A DNA stretch of 64,000 nt from Paenibacillus validus NBRC 15382 (GTDB lineage Bacteria; Bacillota; Bacilli; Paenibacillales; NBRC-103111), in contig NZ_BIMH01000017.1 of assembly GCF_004000985.1 (NCBI RefSeq), positions 33,474 to 97,473 of the forward strand, given 5' to 3'. The position numbers were made by a program, and so were the translations under genes. Positions 32,148 to 42,100 of this stretch are shown in pieces. Below the pieces are notes generated by a model. The model ran no database searches. It saw only the letters and a program-made list of their open reading frames with translations, and was not told the origin of the DNA. Each line of letters starts with the position of its first letter. Within the stretch, counting starts at the first letter, position 1.

Positions 32148-35100
32148 TTATCGCTCGCGGCCCACCACCCGCCGTTCCGGCGTTTCCGGTTCTTCGTCCG
32201 GCATGCTGTCCACGGCTTCGTTTTCCTGTTTGTCCATGTTGAGCAGCGCATTCAATTCCGCTAGACGCGCCGCTTTCGTTTGAAGCTCCTGCTCCTTCTC
32301 GAATGGAGCCGCGATTTGTTCCTTCGCCGTTTCCATTTGCAGACGCAAGGTGGCAAGCTGTTCACGGGCATGTTCCAGCTTCACAGGCAAATCCGACAAG
32401 GCGTTGTTGATGCGGCTAATGTTGCCGCCCGCATCCGCTCCGAGCGTCACCGTATGACCGAGCGCACTGCGCAGCGTAACCTTGTATTCCTTATGGAAGC
32501 TGTCAAAGGACAGCCACAAGGAAAAGCCCCGGTAGCTGCCGATTTCCTGCGAATCGTGCGAAGTCATTCCTTTGTAAGCGTCCAGCAAAGCCGCGCCCGC
32601 TGCCGCCCTCTCCGAGTAGGTGTAATCTTTGATCGTCATGCCGGGGAATTTATCTGCCCCATCCGCCTCGGGTGCCAGAGAACGTGTATACAAAGCGACG
32701 TCCTGTTCATAGCCGGCAATTCGTTCCTCCGTGGACTTGATTTGCTGTGGCAGCAGCTTGAGCAGCCGGTCCTCCAACGCATACCGCTGGCTCAAGTGAT
32801 TGGCTTTGAGCAGCTTCAATTTGGATACCTGGATGTCCAGGTCCATTTTCTCCTTAATGTACGGGTTGCCGGTCGCCAGCGCCTTCACTTCGGCATAGGA
32901 GAGCGCCGTCTCATCGATATCCTCGGCGGAACGGACCGGAGACTTACTGGTCATGATCTGCGAAATGAAGCGCTGCTTGTTCTCCAGTGTCTGATAAAGG
33001 TACGCGTCGAACGTGTTCTCCGTCACATAGCGAAAAATATGCACCTCGCTGTTCTGGTTGCCTTGCCGGATAATGCGCCCGCTGCGCTGCTCCAGATCGC
33101 GCGGACGCCAAGGGCAGTCAAGGTCGTGAAGAGCAATCAGCTTCGTTTGCACGTTGGTGCCTGCGCCCATCTTGAACGTCGATCCGAGCAGTATCCGAAC
33201 TTGGCCGCTGCGTACTTTGGCGAATAGTTCCTTTTTCTTGACCTCGGTATTGGCGTCGTGAATATAGGCGATTTCCTCGGCAGGAACACCTTTCTCCATC
33301 AGCTTGCGCCGCAACTCGTCGTACACATTGAAGGCATCATCCTGTTTCGGAATGGACAAATCGCAGAACACCAACTGGGTCAAACGCTGCGCCTGATGTT
33401 CCTCCCAATACCGGAAGACATTGTCCGCGCAGGCGCTGACTTTACTGCCTTCGTCGTCAGGAAGCAGGGGATTCGCCAGCCGTTGATCGAGCGCCAGTTT
33501 GCGTCCGTCATTGGTGATCGTCAGCATATTGTCCTCATGGGGCTCTACTTCCTTCGCCCGCACCCGCTCGGCGCGGCGGGCAAGATCCGCGACCATATCG
33601 CGCTGAAAGTCGCTTGGCGGCACCGCAACATTGTGAAAATGGGCTTTCGGGACGGGAAGTTGGAGCATGTCCGCAGTCTGGATATCGGCCACTTCCTTGA
33701 ACATATTCATCAGTTCCGGCAAATTGTAAAAACGGGCAAACCGGGTTTTCGCCCGATAGCCCGTTCCTTCCGGAGCAAGCTCGATCGCGATGACGGTTTC
33801 GCCAAATGTCGAAGCCCACGCGTCAAAATGCTGCAAGCCTTGCCGCCTGAGCCGTTCGTATTGCAAATAGCGCTGCATCGTATACATCTCAGTGATGGAG
33901 TTGGAAATCGGCGTACCCGTCGCAAAGATAATGCCCCGGCCTCCGGTCAGTTCGTCCAGATAGCGGCATTTGGCAAACATGTCCGACGACTTCTGCGCTT
34001 CGGTTTGCGACAGTCCGGCTACATTGCGCATTTTCGTATAAAGAAACAGGTTTTTGTACGAATCAGCTTCGTCCACGAATAGCCGGTCTATGCCGAGTTC
34101 CTCGAAGGTCACGACATCATCCTTTCGGCTCGTGTCGTTCAGCTTCTCCAGCTTGGTCTGCAGCGTCTTTTTTGTTTTTTCAAGCTGTTTGATCGCATAG
34201 CGTTCGCCTCTGGCTTCCTTGAGTTCCCGGATGCCGTTTGTAATTTCCGAAATCTGTTCGTACAGTTGCTGCCGTTGGCGCTCCGTCGAAATCGGAATTT
34301 TCTCAAACTGCGAATGGCCGATGATGATCGCATCATAATCGCCTGTGGCAATCCGCGCACAAAACGTTTTGCGGTTTTTCGTTTCAAAGTCCTTCTTGGT
34401 CGCCACCAGAATATTCGCCGACGGATACAGCTGCAAAAACTCCGCCGCCCACTGTTCGGTCAGATGGTTCGGAACGACCAGCATGCTCTTGTTGCACAGC
34501 CCAAGATGCTTGCTCTCCATCGCCGCGGCGGTCATGGCGAACGTTTTTCCTGCGCCAACACAATGAGCGAAAAGGGAGTTGCCGCCGTACAGCGCCCGGG
34601 CAACCGCATTGACCTGGTGCTGGCGCAGCCGGATTTCCGGGTTCATCCCGGTGAATCGGATATGACTTCCGTCGTATTCGCGAGGACGGATGGCATTGAA
34701 CCGGTCATTGTACAGCCTGGTCAGCCGTTCGCGCCGCTTCGGGTCTTTCCATATCCAGTCGCGGAACGCTTCTTTCATCATCTCCTGCTTTTGCTGGGCG
34801 ATGGCCGTTTCCTGCTTGTTCAGCACACGCTTTTCCACGCCATCCTCATACACGGTGTCAAATACGCGCACGTCCCGCAAATTCAGCGTATCTTCGAGAA
34901 TTTTGTACGCATTGACGCGGTTAGTGCCGTACGTGACGTTCGCCTTGATATTGTTGCTGCGGTCATCGCTTTTGCCTTTGACGTTCCAGGCAGCCGTATA
35001 TTCGGAATACATGACATTGATGTAGGTCTGGTACATCGGCGGCGTGTCCACAAGCTCAAACAGAAATTGCCGAATGTCTTCCGGCGGCAGCCAGGTTGCG

Positions 35101-38100
35101 CCCAAACGGACATCAATTTCGGAGGCGTCCAGGTCTTTCGGCTGCACCGCTTCGAGCGCTTTGACGTTTTCGCCGTAACGTTCGGCATCGTATGCGGCAA
35201 ACTGTCTGGCCACACGCAGCTTCTCCCGCACATTGCCGGACAAGTACGCATCCGCCGTTTCGTAGATCGGCTTGCCTTCCTCGTCCAGATTTACGGGATT
35301 GGGAAAGATGACGCCGCGCAGCTCTTTTATCAGTTCTTCTTCCGTCCAGCCGGTTAACTGCGCCATATACGGCAGATCGACACGGGCTTTTGCGCCGATG
35401 GAAACGGCAAGCGCCTCCGAAGCGGTATCCACCTGCTCCACATGGATGCGCTGCCGGATCGTGCGCTTGGTGAACATATCCGCCTTGCGCAGCAGCCGTC
35501 CTTCCTCGTCGATGATTTCCAGCGAGCAAAGAAGAAAGTAAGAACTGTCATCCGAAAAAGCAAGGCTGTTGGCGCGGCTGTTGATCAGGCCGTATTGCGC
35601 CGTAAACCGGTCATACTGCGCATTCAGCTTGCGCTGTTGCTGTTGAATGATCTCATCGCTGTAGTCTTCGGTTTGGTACTCGATAAGCTCGCGTACGGTG
35701 TCCCGCAGCAGAATCATTCCCTTGATGCGGCCTGCCGCCGTAGCAGAAGTGTCTACGCGCCGCATCCGGCTGTTCTCCCGGTAGTAGATTTGTCCATCCA
35801 CCAACGCAAAGCTGAAATTGCGGATAGTCGGATCGGCAGGGAGAGAAGGTTCTTCTTCCTCCGGCTGGTCTTCCCGTTCCAGCTCCGCCCATTCGGCATG
35901 GATGTTGGACAACGCTTCGCGCAGAAGCTCATCCAAATTGGCGTCCGGGTATGGCTTGCAGGATGTTTCCTGCCGGTTGCCGTACATCCGGTCGTCAAAA
36001 ACCATTGTGCCCAGCACCATATCGGGATGTTCCGCGAAATAATGATTCACCGGCACACCGTCCGCTGTCTCGGACAGGGATAGCCATGTTTCGGTTTGCT
36101 CGCTGACGGCGACCATGCGATCCCGTTTCTGTAAAAAGATAATGTCGGCGGTTACTTCGGTTCCGGCATTGGCCAGAAACGCAATGCTCGGCAGACGCAC
36201 CGCTCCGAGCAATTCGGCGCGTTCCGCAATATATTTGCGAACCGCCGGGTTCTGCTTGTCCATCGTGCCTTTGGACGTAATAAAAGCAATGATGCCGCCC
36301 GGACGCACTTTGTCCAGTGTCTTGGCGAAAAAGTAATCATGGATGAGAAACTTGTGTTTGTCGTAACGTTTATCCGCCACGCCATAACCGCCGAACGGCA
36401 CGTTCCCGATGGCGAGATCGAAGAAGCTGTCCGGCAAATTCGTCTGTTCGTAGCCGCTGACCGCAATCGACGCCTGCGGGTATAGTTGCCTGGCAATACG
36501 GCCGGTAATGCTGTCCAGTTCCACGCCAAACAGCCGCGAGCCTTGGAACGACTCCGGCACCAGTCCGAAGAAATTGCCGATGCCGCAGGACGGCTCCAAA
36601 ATATTGCCGCTGCGAAAGCCCATCGATTCCAACCATTCGTACATCGCTTTGATGACGGTCACAGACGTATAATGGGCATTCAACGTTGACGCGCGAGCGG
36701 ACGCGTATTCATCCGGCTCCAGCACATTTTTCAGTTCCGCATATTCGGCTGCCCACTGCGTGTTCGCTTCGTCAAACGCCTGCGGAATGCCGCCCCATCC
36801 AACATATCGAGCCAGTACCGCCTGCTCGTCCGCTGTCGCTTGCCGCTGCTCCTGCTCCAGCTTGTTCAGCAGCCGAATCGCTTCCATGTTCCATTTGAAC
36901 TTCGTTTTTGCGCCGCCATGCCCCAGCTCATCATCCGTAATCCGGTAGTTGACAGCCGGGACAGACGGACGGGCTGGCGCGGTGCGGCCGGCCACAGGAT
37001 CAGGGGAAAGGGAAGTGTCTGGCTGCGATACGGTCTCTGGCCCCTCCGTCACCGGCTCTTCCGGTGAAACCGCATCTTCCGCTGTTTCCCATGCCGCTTC
37101 GTCAAACCGTTCCGGCTCCTGCTCTCCGGTAATCAGATGATCGTTCAGCGGGTTTTCGCGCAGCATTCGCTCAAAATCCCGGCGATTCAACGCTTTGATG
37201 ACGAGCGGGAACTGACGGTCTTGCAGCACCACTGTTCGTTGCTCCAGTTGCACAACTTCATATTCGTCCGCGCCGATCCAGACCGTGCTGCCTGCGTCAT
37301 AACCGTATCGTGCCCGTTCCCGATTCACCGGCGTGTGTTCCGATTCCGCTTGTGCGTCTGGTCGGGAAAGCCCCGACGATGCATCCGGCTGCGGCACATC
37401 GGGCCTGGCCATTTCCGCCGCTTGCAGCCGCCGCTTTTCCTCTTGTTCTTCCGCAAAAGCAGGCAACCGCTCGGCTTCCTGCCGGTTCAAGTAACGACCC
37501 GCTGCCAGCAGTTCGCCGATACGTTTCTGCACCTTCATCCACGGCAGCACGACTCGCGTATCCGGGTTCATGATGGAGCCGCGGGTCAGCGTGATGCCTT
37601 TGCTGTCATAATTCATGTGAATATCCGTGCCGATCAGCGCGGGAAGGCGCCCGCCGGTTCCGTATTCCCGTTTCAGGAAATCGGCGTTCTCCTGTGCGGA
37701 CAGCGACTGCTGGAAATGCAGCGCAATGCGATACTTGCCGTTCTCGAAACCGCTGCCATTTTGCAAAATGGCGTCAATGACCGCTTGCGGCATGAAAAAA
37801 GCGGAGGCTTTTGCGTCCTCCGCTTGTTCCATCCACAGCGTCTGTTGCTCGATGGATGGTTCTAACTTTCGCGACAAGTCAAATTCGTTCAACAGCATCA
37901 TGCTGGCGATATGCCCGGCGATGACGCCCCAATCGTAAAAGCCTTGCGCCGTTCGTTGCTCCGCCGTCCCCGTCCACAGATGCAAAACGTTGCGATACGG
38001 TTCAAACCCGGCCTGCACGCCTTCATCAAGCGTCAGTTCGGTGATGCCTGCCGGAAACAAACCGCGCACATATAACACACGCTCGAACTCATCCTCATGA

Positions 38101-39425
38101 GCAAGGAAAAACGCTGCAATGTCCGACTTGCTCTCCCGCAGCGGCGCGGCTCGGAGCATGTCATTGATGATGGCATGGTCATGAAAAAACGGAAGGCTTC
38201 GGTCCTCCGTTTCCCGGTCGTACCATTTTAATGATAAATCAGTTCCGCGAGAATCAGTTCCTCCGCCTGCTGCTTCAGGTTGTTCATGTGTCCCGTCCAG
38301 CCCAGCGGATCGCTCGCCTTGTCCGGTGCCGGGTGAGACGCGAGCATCTGTTGCATCGTCCGGTCGATCTGCTCCCGCGCCGTCCGGTCGATGTCCGCCA
38401 GATGCCGGTTCAACTGCTCCGACAACATCAGTTGGGCGTACATACCCTTCCGTTCGGTTTTCAGAAACGTTTTGCGCATCATCCCGTACTTCCCGATGGG
38501 CGTCTCCGCTTCGCTCAGCATCAGATTGGGCAGCAAATAATCCCCTTGCTGCGTGTACGTCAGTTCCATGTTCATCCTTCCTTTCTTGCAGGGTAGCTTC
38601 ATTGTGCGGCAAGGAATCGGGTCTTGCAAGGGTATGAAGCGACTGACCCTCATTTGCACGTTGTGCCTCCCGGCGCAGCGCTCGGACGGTCGATTCCACT
38701 TCCCGCAGCATCATCTCGGACACATCGCTAATCGCTGCGCCCAAGTGGGACAGCGCAGGAAGCGTGTTGAAATACCCGATGCCGGACAAATCCTCGATGC
38801 TGATGTAATGTGCGGGATCGAGTCCGCAACGGGTCATCGCCATGTAAGCGACGGCCGTTTCGGCCATTTGCTTGAACAGTAATTCCACATGTGGTATGTC
38901 CAGGTCTTCCAGCAAACTGTGTTCCCGCTCTTTCATCAACTCCGCCACATAATCGGCGCTGTTGTCATCCACCGCATTCCGCGCAGCAGCGAGCAACGCA
39001 GCAGGCAGATCCGCACGTGGTTCCATCTCATCCGACGCGCCGAACGCATTTTCCAGCGTTTCGATGACATGAGCCGTATCGCTGTCCTGCAATCGCCAAA
39101 GCGACACCTGCGGCTGGCGTCTGCTCTGGGTATCCGATACGTCAAACACATGGCGCAGGCCCAAGTGGTTGCCCCGATCTTCGATCAGGGCAATCCCTTT
39201 TGCACCGCGCTTCACCCAGCGATCCAGCCGTCTGTTCCAGACGTCAATCGGCGCGCAGGCCGTTGCGTCAGGACGTTGTGCGTAGATTAACAGTTGATCC
39301 TGAAACGGATATTTATAGTTCCAGGCCGCCGCCCGCAAAAAATCCGCCCAGCGGTCAGGGTGATTCGTCACCGTGCGAGCCGTGCTGGCAGCCAGTTCGA
39401 CGATGCGCTGCAACTTGGCTGTCAT
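32148..39425 (-). CDS. Giant N6-adenine methylase/SNF2-type helicase of conjugative elements
   Basis: This 2425-residue protein has several parts in order: an ArdC-N-like segment (1-85), a flexible linker (about 270-400), a DNA methylase domain with motif I LEPSCGIGNFFG (near 942) and motif IV GNVPFGGYG (near 1005), and an SNF2/DEAD helicase. In the helicase, Walker A is GAGKT (near 1622), then FVDEADSYK (near 1780), ATGTPISNS, and motif VI RSGRIIRQGNQ (near 2113). A coiled tail follows. Proteins of this size and layout are typical of Tn1549-like elements and are thought to guard incoming DNA; the exact reaction is unproven. Motif IV has NVPF in place of NPPF/NPPY. The linker overlaps a TnpV-like gene in another frame. 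Confidence 0.9.
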   Translation of the reverse strand: MTAKLQRIVELAASTARTVTNHPDRWADFLRAAAWNYKYPFQDQLLIYAQRPDATACAPIDVWNRRLDRWVKRGAKGIALIEDRGNHLGLRHVFDVSDTQSRRQPQVSLWRLQDSDTAHVIETLENAFGASDEMEPRADLPAALLAAARNAVDDNSADYVAELMKEREHSLLEDLDIPHVELLFKQMAETAVAYMAMTRCGLDPAHYISIEDLSGIGYFNTLPALSHLGAAISDVSEMMLREVESTVRALRREAQRANEGQSLHTLARPDSLPHNEATLQERKDEHGTDVHAARGLFAAQSDAERSGDAHREVRDDAQNVSENRTEGYVRPTDVVGAVEPASGGHRPDGAGADRPDDATDARVSPGTGQGERSAGLDGTHEQPEAAGGGTDSRGTDLSLKWYDRETEDRSLPFFHDHAIINDMLRAAPLRESKSDIAAFFLAHEDEFERVLYVRGLFPAGITELTLDEGVQAGFEPYRNVLHLWTGTAEQRTAQGFYDWGVIAGHIASMMLLNEFDLSRKLEPSIEQQTLWMEQAEDAKASAFFMPQAVIDAILQNGSGFENGKYRIALHFQQSLSAQENADFLKREYGTGGRLPALIGTDIHMNYDSKGITLTRGSIMNPDTRVVLPWMKVQKRIGELLAAGRYLNRQEAERLPAFAEEQEEKRRLQAAEMARPDVPQPDASSGLSRPDAQAESEHTPVNRERARYGYDAGSTVWIGADEYEVVQLEQRTVVLQDRQFPLVIKALNRRDFERMLRENPLNDHLITGEQEPERFDEAAWETAEDAVSPEEPVTEGPETVSQPDTSLSPDPVAGRTAPARPSVPAVNYRITDDELGHGGAKTKFKWNMEAIRLLNKLEQEQRQATADEQAVLARYVGWGGIPQAFDEANTQWAAEYAELKNVLEPDEYASARASTLNAHYTSVTVIKAMYEWLESMGFRSGNILEPSCGIGNFFGLVPESFQGSRLFGVELDSITGRIARQLYPQASIAVSGYEQTNLPDSFFDLAIGNVPFGGYGVADKRYDKHKFLIHDYFFAKTLDKVRPGGIIAFITSKGTMDKQNPAVRKYIAERAELLGAVRLPSIAFLANAGTEVTADIIFLQKRDRMVAVSEQTETWLSLSETADGVPVNHYFAEHPDMVLGTMVFDDRMYGNRQETSCKPYPDANLDELLREALSNIHAEWAELEREDQPEEEEPSLPADPTIRNFSFALVDGQIYYRENSRMRRVDTSATAAGRIKGMILLRDTVRELIEYQTEDYSDEIIQQQQRKLNAQYDRFTAQYGLINSRANSLAFSDDSSYFLLCSLEIIDEEGRLLRKADMFTKRTIRQRIHVEQVDTASEALAVSIGAKARVDLPYMAQLTGWTEEELIKELRGVIFPNPVNLDEEGKPIYETADAYLSGNVREKLRVARQFAAYDAERYGENVKALEAVQPKDLDASEIDVRLGATWLPPEDIRQFLFELVDTPPMYQTYINVMYSEYTAAWNVKGKSDDRSNNIKANVTYGTNRVNAYKILEDTLNLRDVRVFDTVYEDGVEKRVLNKQETAIAQQKQEMMKEAFRDWIWKDPKRRERLTRLYNDRFNAIRPREYDGSHIRFTGMNPEIRLRQHQVNAVARALYGGNSLFAHCVGAGKTFAMTAAAMESKHLGLCNKSMLVVPNHLTEQWAAEFLQLYPSANILVATKKDFETKNRKTFCARIATGDYDAIIIGHSQFEKIPISTERQRQQLYEQISEITNGIRELKEARGERYAIKQLEKTKKTLQTKLEKLNDTSRKDDVVTFEELGIDRLFVDEADSYKNLFLYTKMRNVAGLSQTEAQKSSDMFAKCRYLDELTGGRGIIFATGTPISNSITEMYTMQRYLQYERLRRQGLQHFDAWASTFGETVIAIELAPEGTGYRAKTRFARFYNLPELMNMFKEVADIQTADMLQLPVPKAHFHNVAVPPSDFQRDMVADLARRAERVRAKEVEPHEDNMLTITNDGRKLALDQRLANPLLPDDEGSKVSACADNVFRYWEEHQAQRLTQLVFCDLSIPKQDDAFNVYDELRRKLMEKGVPAEEIAYIHDANTEVKKKELFAKVRSGQVRILLGSTFKMGAGTNVQTKLIALHDLDCPWRPRDLEQRSGRIIRQGNQNSEVHIFRYVTENTFDAYLYQTLENKQRFISQIMTSKSPVRSAEDIDETALSYAEVKALATGNPYIKEKMDLDIQVSKLKLLKANHLSQRYALEDRLLKLLPQQIKSTEERIAGYEQDVALYTRSLAPEADGADKFPGMTIKDYTYSERAAAGAALLDAYKGMTSHDSQEIGSYRGFSLWLSFDSFHKEYKVTLRSALGHTVTLGADAGGNISRINNALSDLPVKLEHAREQLATLRLQMETAKEQIAAPFEKEQELQTKAARLAELNALLNMDKQENEAVDSMPDEEPETPERRVVGRER
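38228..38569 (-). CDS. TnpV-like protein overprinted inside the helicase linker
   Basis: This 113-residue protein with the TnpV pattern (LTYTQQGDYLLPNLML, IGKYGMMRKTFLKTERKGMY, LNRHLADIDRTAREQID, AEELILAELIYH) lies in the +1 frame within the giant helicase gene, fully inside residues 286-399 of the latter. It has its own ribosome-binding site (GAAGGATG) before the ATG at 38567-38569. In the helicase frame the same DNA reads as a low-complexity Arg/Asp/Gly/Ala linker, as expected if it was imposed by the tnpV frame. TnpV is a small transposon-encoded family of unknown role. Confidence 0.7.
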   Translation of the reverse strand: MELTYTQQGDYLLPNLMLSEAETPIGKYGMMRKTFLKTERKGMYAQLMLSEQLNRHLADIDRTAREQIDRTMQQMLASHPAPDKASDPLGWTGHMNNLKQQAEELILAELIYH

Positions 39426-39438
39426 GAGAGCGCCTCCC

Positions 39439-39705
39439 TTACCGAAACGTTATTTGATTGGTCAGGCGAATGCCTTCCTCGGAATAACGAGCCGTAATCC
39501 GAATGAGTCCAATAAGTTGCAGGCGATGCAGATTTCGGCGGACAGTGGAAGGAGAGAGACCCACCTCCGAAGCCAGCTTTTTGCCGGACAACAAGACGCA
39601 GCCATGCCGCCCGCCCGCGCGGTCCATCAGGTAGCTGTACAATAGCTTTGCTGCAGGAGGGACCTTCGCTTTGGCCAGCAGTTGATACCGGGTAAGATCA
39701 TTCAT
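39439..39705 (-). CDS. Winged-helix protein (intact copy)
   Basis: This 88-residue helix-turn-helix protein (PAAKLLYSYLMDRAGG, KKLASEVGLSPSTVRRNLHRLQLIGLI) resembles small replication or regulatory winged-helix domains. It lies 13 bp before the helicase gene. A truncated relative lies at 42101-42277. The pair shows a duplicated two-gene module. Confidence 0.78.
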   Translation of the reverse strand: MNDLTRYQLLAKAKVPPAAKLLYSYLMDRAGGRHGCVLLSGKKLASEVGLSPSTVRRNLHRLQLIGLIRITARYSEEGIRLTNQITFR

Positions 39706-39726
39706 AAACTTCCTCCTCGGCAGACG

Positions 39727-40117
39727 CTATCGCTCCGGCGATCGTTCCGACAAACGCTCCGGCCGGACGTAGCAGTACAGATAGAAATTGTAGTCTCCCG
39801 CATGCGGGAAACAACGCAGATAGTACCGATGGTGTTCCGTTTGAAAACAAAAGCCATATACACCGGAATGCCACGCCCCCGATAGACGTGCCTCCGGATG
39901 CAGCATGCACAAATGGTGCATCCGGCTGCGGCTTTGAAGCAGCCCTTGCTCCTTCAAGTTTTGCACAACCGCATCCAGTTCTGCCCGAAAAGTCAATGTT
40001 TTCAATGTTGGCAAATGCTCAAACCAGGTTACCCAGAACGTCTCGCCGTTGCTTCCAAAGTAACCGCGCAGGTGCCCAATACATCCCCGTTCCGTATCCT
40101 TCTCGATCGAAGCGGAA
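39727..40117 (-). CDS. Conserved element protein, 3' exon (split by group II intron)
   Basis: This is the main part (about 130 residues) of a conserved protein whose first 50 nt lie at 42019-42068. Joining 42068-42019 to 40117-39727 gives 441 nt (146 residues) with no stop and restores YFYSASIEKDTERGCIGHLR, which aligns with the second copy at 42770. Conserved parts include FWVTWF, HPEARL, YGFCFQT and HHRYYLRCFP. Function is not known; it accompanies the winged-helix protein. Without splicing, TAG at the 5' junction stops translation after 16 codons. Confidence 0.82.
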
Positions 40118-42018
40118 ATCGGGTAGGAGGCTGCCCATTATTTGAGCAGCCGACCTCCCACACCACCGTACGTACCGTTCGGTATACGGCGGTTCCTAAG
40201 TTTACACAGTGACTTGACGATAATAATCAGAAAAATATAAGAATCCGAGTCCTTTTATGGTATTGTTGCCGAGGGATTTAGAGAGGATTGGGCTATTGGA
40301 GGTTCTCCAGTAGCTCTTTCTTGTGTTTGCGTATTCCCAAGCTTTTTGCTCATGGGTTCCGAGTGACTTTAGCCTTTCGAACTTTGTCTTTACTCGTTTC
40401 CATTGTTTCCAGAAGATCACGCGGATTCGCCTTCGCATCCATTCATCCGTGGTTTGAAGCAGTTTCTTCATGTCGGCAATCTTGAAATAGTTTACCCAGC
40501 CCATGATGTATCTTCTGAGTTTCATGGCTCTGTCTTCGTTCCCCATTCCGTTGCTTCTTGAAGTCAGCTCTTTGACCTTGGTTTTCATCTTCGCGATGGA
40601 TTTCGGGTGGATTCTGACTCTCGTCTCTCCTTTGTTGGAGTAAAAGGAGAATCCAAGAAATTTCACCCTTCTCGCTTCATCGATGACCGTCTTTTCCCGA
40701 TTTACTCTGAGGAATAGCTTCTTCTCAATAAAGGGAAGGATGTTCATCAGCGTTCGCTCAGCGCTCTTTCTGCTCTTACAGAAAATGAGCAGATCGTCTG
40801 CATAGCGGACGAACCTGTGGCCCCTGCTCTCCAGTTCCTTGTCCAACTCGTTCAGCATAATGTTGCTTAGTATTGGACTCAGGTTGCCCCCTTGCGGTAC
40901 GCCGACTTCCGTTTCCTCGAACTTATGCTTCACAACAACGCCAGCTCTCAGGTACTTGTGGATGAGCGAGATGACCCGCCCATCTTTGATGGTTCTTGAC
41001 AATACCTCGATCAGTTTGCTTTGATTCACCGTGTCGAAGTATTTCTCCAAGTCCATGTCTACCACGTACTTGTATCCTTCCTGAATGTATTGCTGGCTTC
41101 GTTTGATTGCGTCGTGTGCGCTTCGTTTGGGGCGGAAACCGAAGCTGTTCTCCGAAAATTGCTTCTCGTAGATCGGCGTGAGTACTTGGGCGATTGCCTG
41201 TTGGATGGCTCGATCAACAACCGTCGGTATTCCTAAGTTTCTTTTCTTTCCGTTCTCCTTCGGGATTTCCACCCTTCGAACAGGATTCGGACGGTATTTT
41301 CCGTCCAGGATTGACTGCCTGAGTGTCTCTCCGTTCTCTTTGAGATATTGTAGAAGTTCATCTACTCCCATCCCGTCGATTCCGTGAGAGCCTTTGTTCG
41401 CTCTGACTCTCTTGAACGCTTCGTTCAGGTTGTTTCTGCTCACAATTTGCTCAAGCAGTCCATCCTTCGTCAAGCTTGCGTCGGTGTTATCCGTTTCAGT
41501 TATCCTCGCAGGAATGTGCGCTTCCGCATATCCTTTGTGTTCCGCACTATCTTTCTGCGTGAAGCCTTCCTTCGAAAGTTGGCTGCCCTTTGTTCCTGTT
41601 TTGGTGACTTTCATTGACCTACACCTCCTTAGGTTCTGCCCTTCCCGCACGTTGTCGACTGCATGCGGTACTATGGCTTCTGCTGATTTCTCATGATAAA
41701 TCTTGTTTCAACCGTGATTCGAACTGCATCTCCTCACGTCCATGAGACCTCCCACGGTAAGACGATTCACTTTCCTTCCATGCACCCGCACCATTTACAT
41801 TGGCATGTCCGTGTAGTTGATCGGACTTCGTTTTGTTTAGCAAACTCATCCCATGCCTTATGCCTGATGATGTTCGTATTCCTCGGGTCGGAATTTTGCC
41901 TCCAGCTTCCTTCAGATTCCACCTCGCGATGGACACCCTTGCTCTTGGCTAGTGGTTGGTAACTACAAACCCCCACAGCGGACTTTCACCGCCTAGTTAA
42001 TCGTCATGCGTGGCACAC
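40118..42018 (-). mobile_element. Group II intron (1901 bp) with encoded reverse transcriptase
   Basis: On the minus strand the intron starts GTGTGCCACG (consensus GUGYG) at 42018 and ends CCTACCCGAT at 40118. The end has a domain V-like hairpin (AACCGCC...GGTACGTACGGTG) and domain VI (GGCTGC...GCAGCC with unpaired A). Boundaries were fixed by exact restoration of the split gene in frame. It encodes a 470-residue maturase without a DNA endonuclease domain. It should be able to splice, since the host gene remains open. Confidence 0.9.
40202..41614 (-). CDS. ltrA: Group II intron reverse transcriptase/maturase
   Basis: This 470-residue protein has RT blocks 0-7 (YRPNPVRRVEIPKENGK, FGFRPKRSAHDAI, VVDMDLEKYFDTV, VGVPQGGNLSPILSN), the catalytic YADD (RYADDLLIFCKS), and a maturase X domain (RRIRVIFWKQWKRVKTK). 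No HNH endonuclease domain follows. It promotes splicing and reverse splicing of its intron. AAGGAGGT lies 8 nt before the ATG at 41612-41614; a longer frame from 41650 lacks support. Confidence 0.95.
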   Translation of the reverse strand: MKVTKTGTKGSQLSKEGFTQKDSAEHKGYAEAHIPARITETDNTDASLTKDGLLEQIVSRNNLNEAFKRVRANKGSHGIDGMGVDELLQYLKENGETLRQSILDGKYRPNPVRRVEIPKENGKKRNLGIPTVVDRAIQQAIAQVLTPIYEKQFSENSFGFRPKRSAHDAIKRSQQYIQEGYKYVVDMDLEKYFDTVNQSKLIEVLSRTIKDGRVISLIHKYLRAGVVVKHKFEETEVGVPQGGNLSPILSNIMLNELDKELESRGHRFVRYADDLLIFCKSRKSAERTLMNILPFIEKKLFLRVNREKTVIDEARRVKFLGFSFYSNKGETRVRIHPKSIAKMKTKVKELTSRSNGMGNEDRAMKLRRYIMGWVNYFKIADMKKLLQTTDEWMRRRIRVIFWKQWKRVKTKFERLKSLGTHEQKAWEYANTRKSYWRTSNSPILSKSLGNNTIKGLGFLYFSDYYRQVTV

Positions 42019-42068
42019 TAAAAATAGGCCGCATCTTCCGACACGGCCGTTTGCAGTCTTTCCATCAT
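42019..42068 (-). CDS. 5' exon of the intron-split element gene
   Basis: GGGAGG precedes ATGATG (42063-42068). The 50 nt encode MMERLQTAVSEDAAYF plus two bases of a codon completed by the 3' exon at 40117. The paralogous start at 42770 reads MLEKLQSAAPEDTAYFYSAS. Confidence 0.82.
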
Positions 42069-42100
42069 ATTCTTTTCCTCCCGGCTGGTAGGTGTTCGCT

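Noticed and set aside
32280..35357. Long plus-strand open frames opposite the giant helicase (315, 274 and 363 codons)
   Set aside because: They are antisense shadows in GC-rich DNA: no ribosome-binding sites, no family motifs, and the minus strand has full conserved domains.
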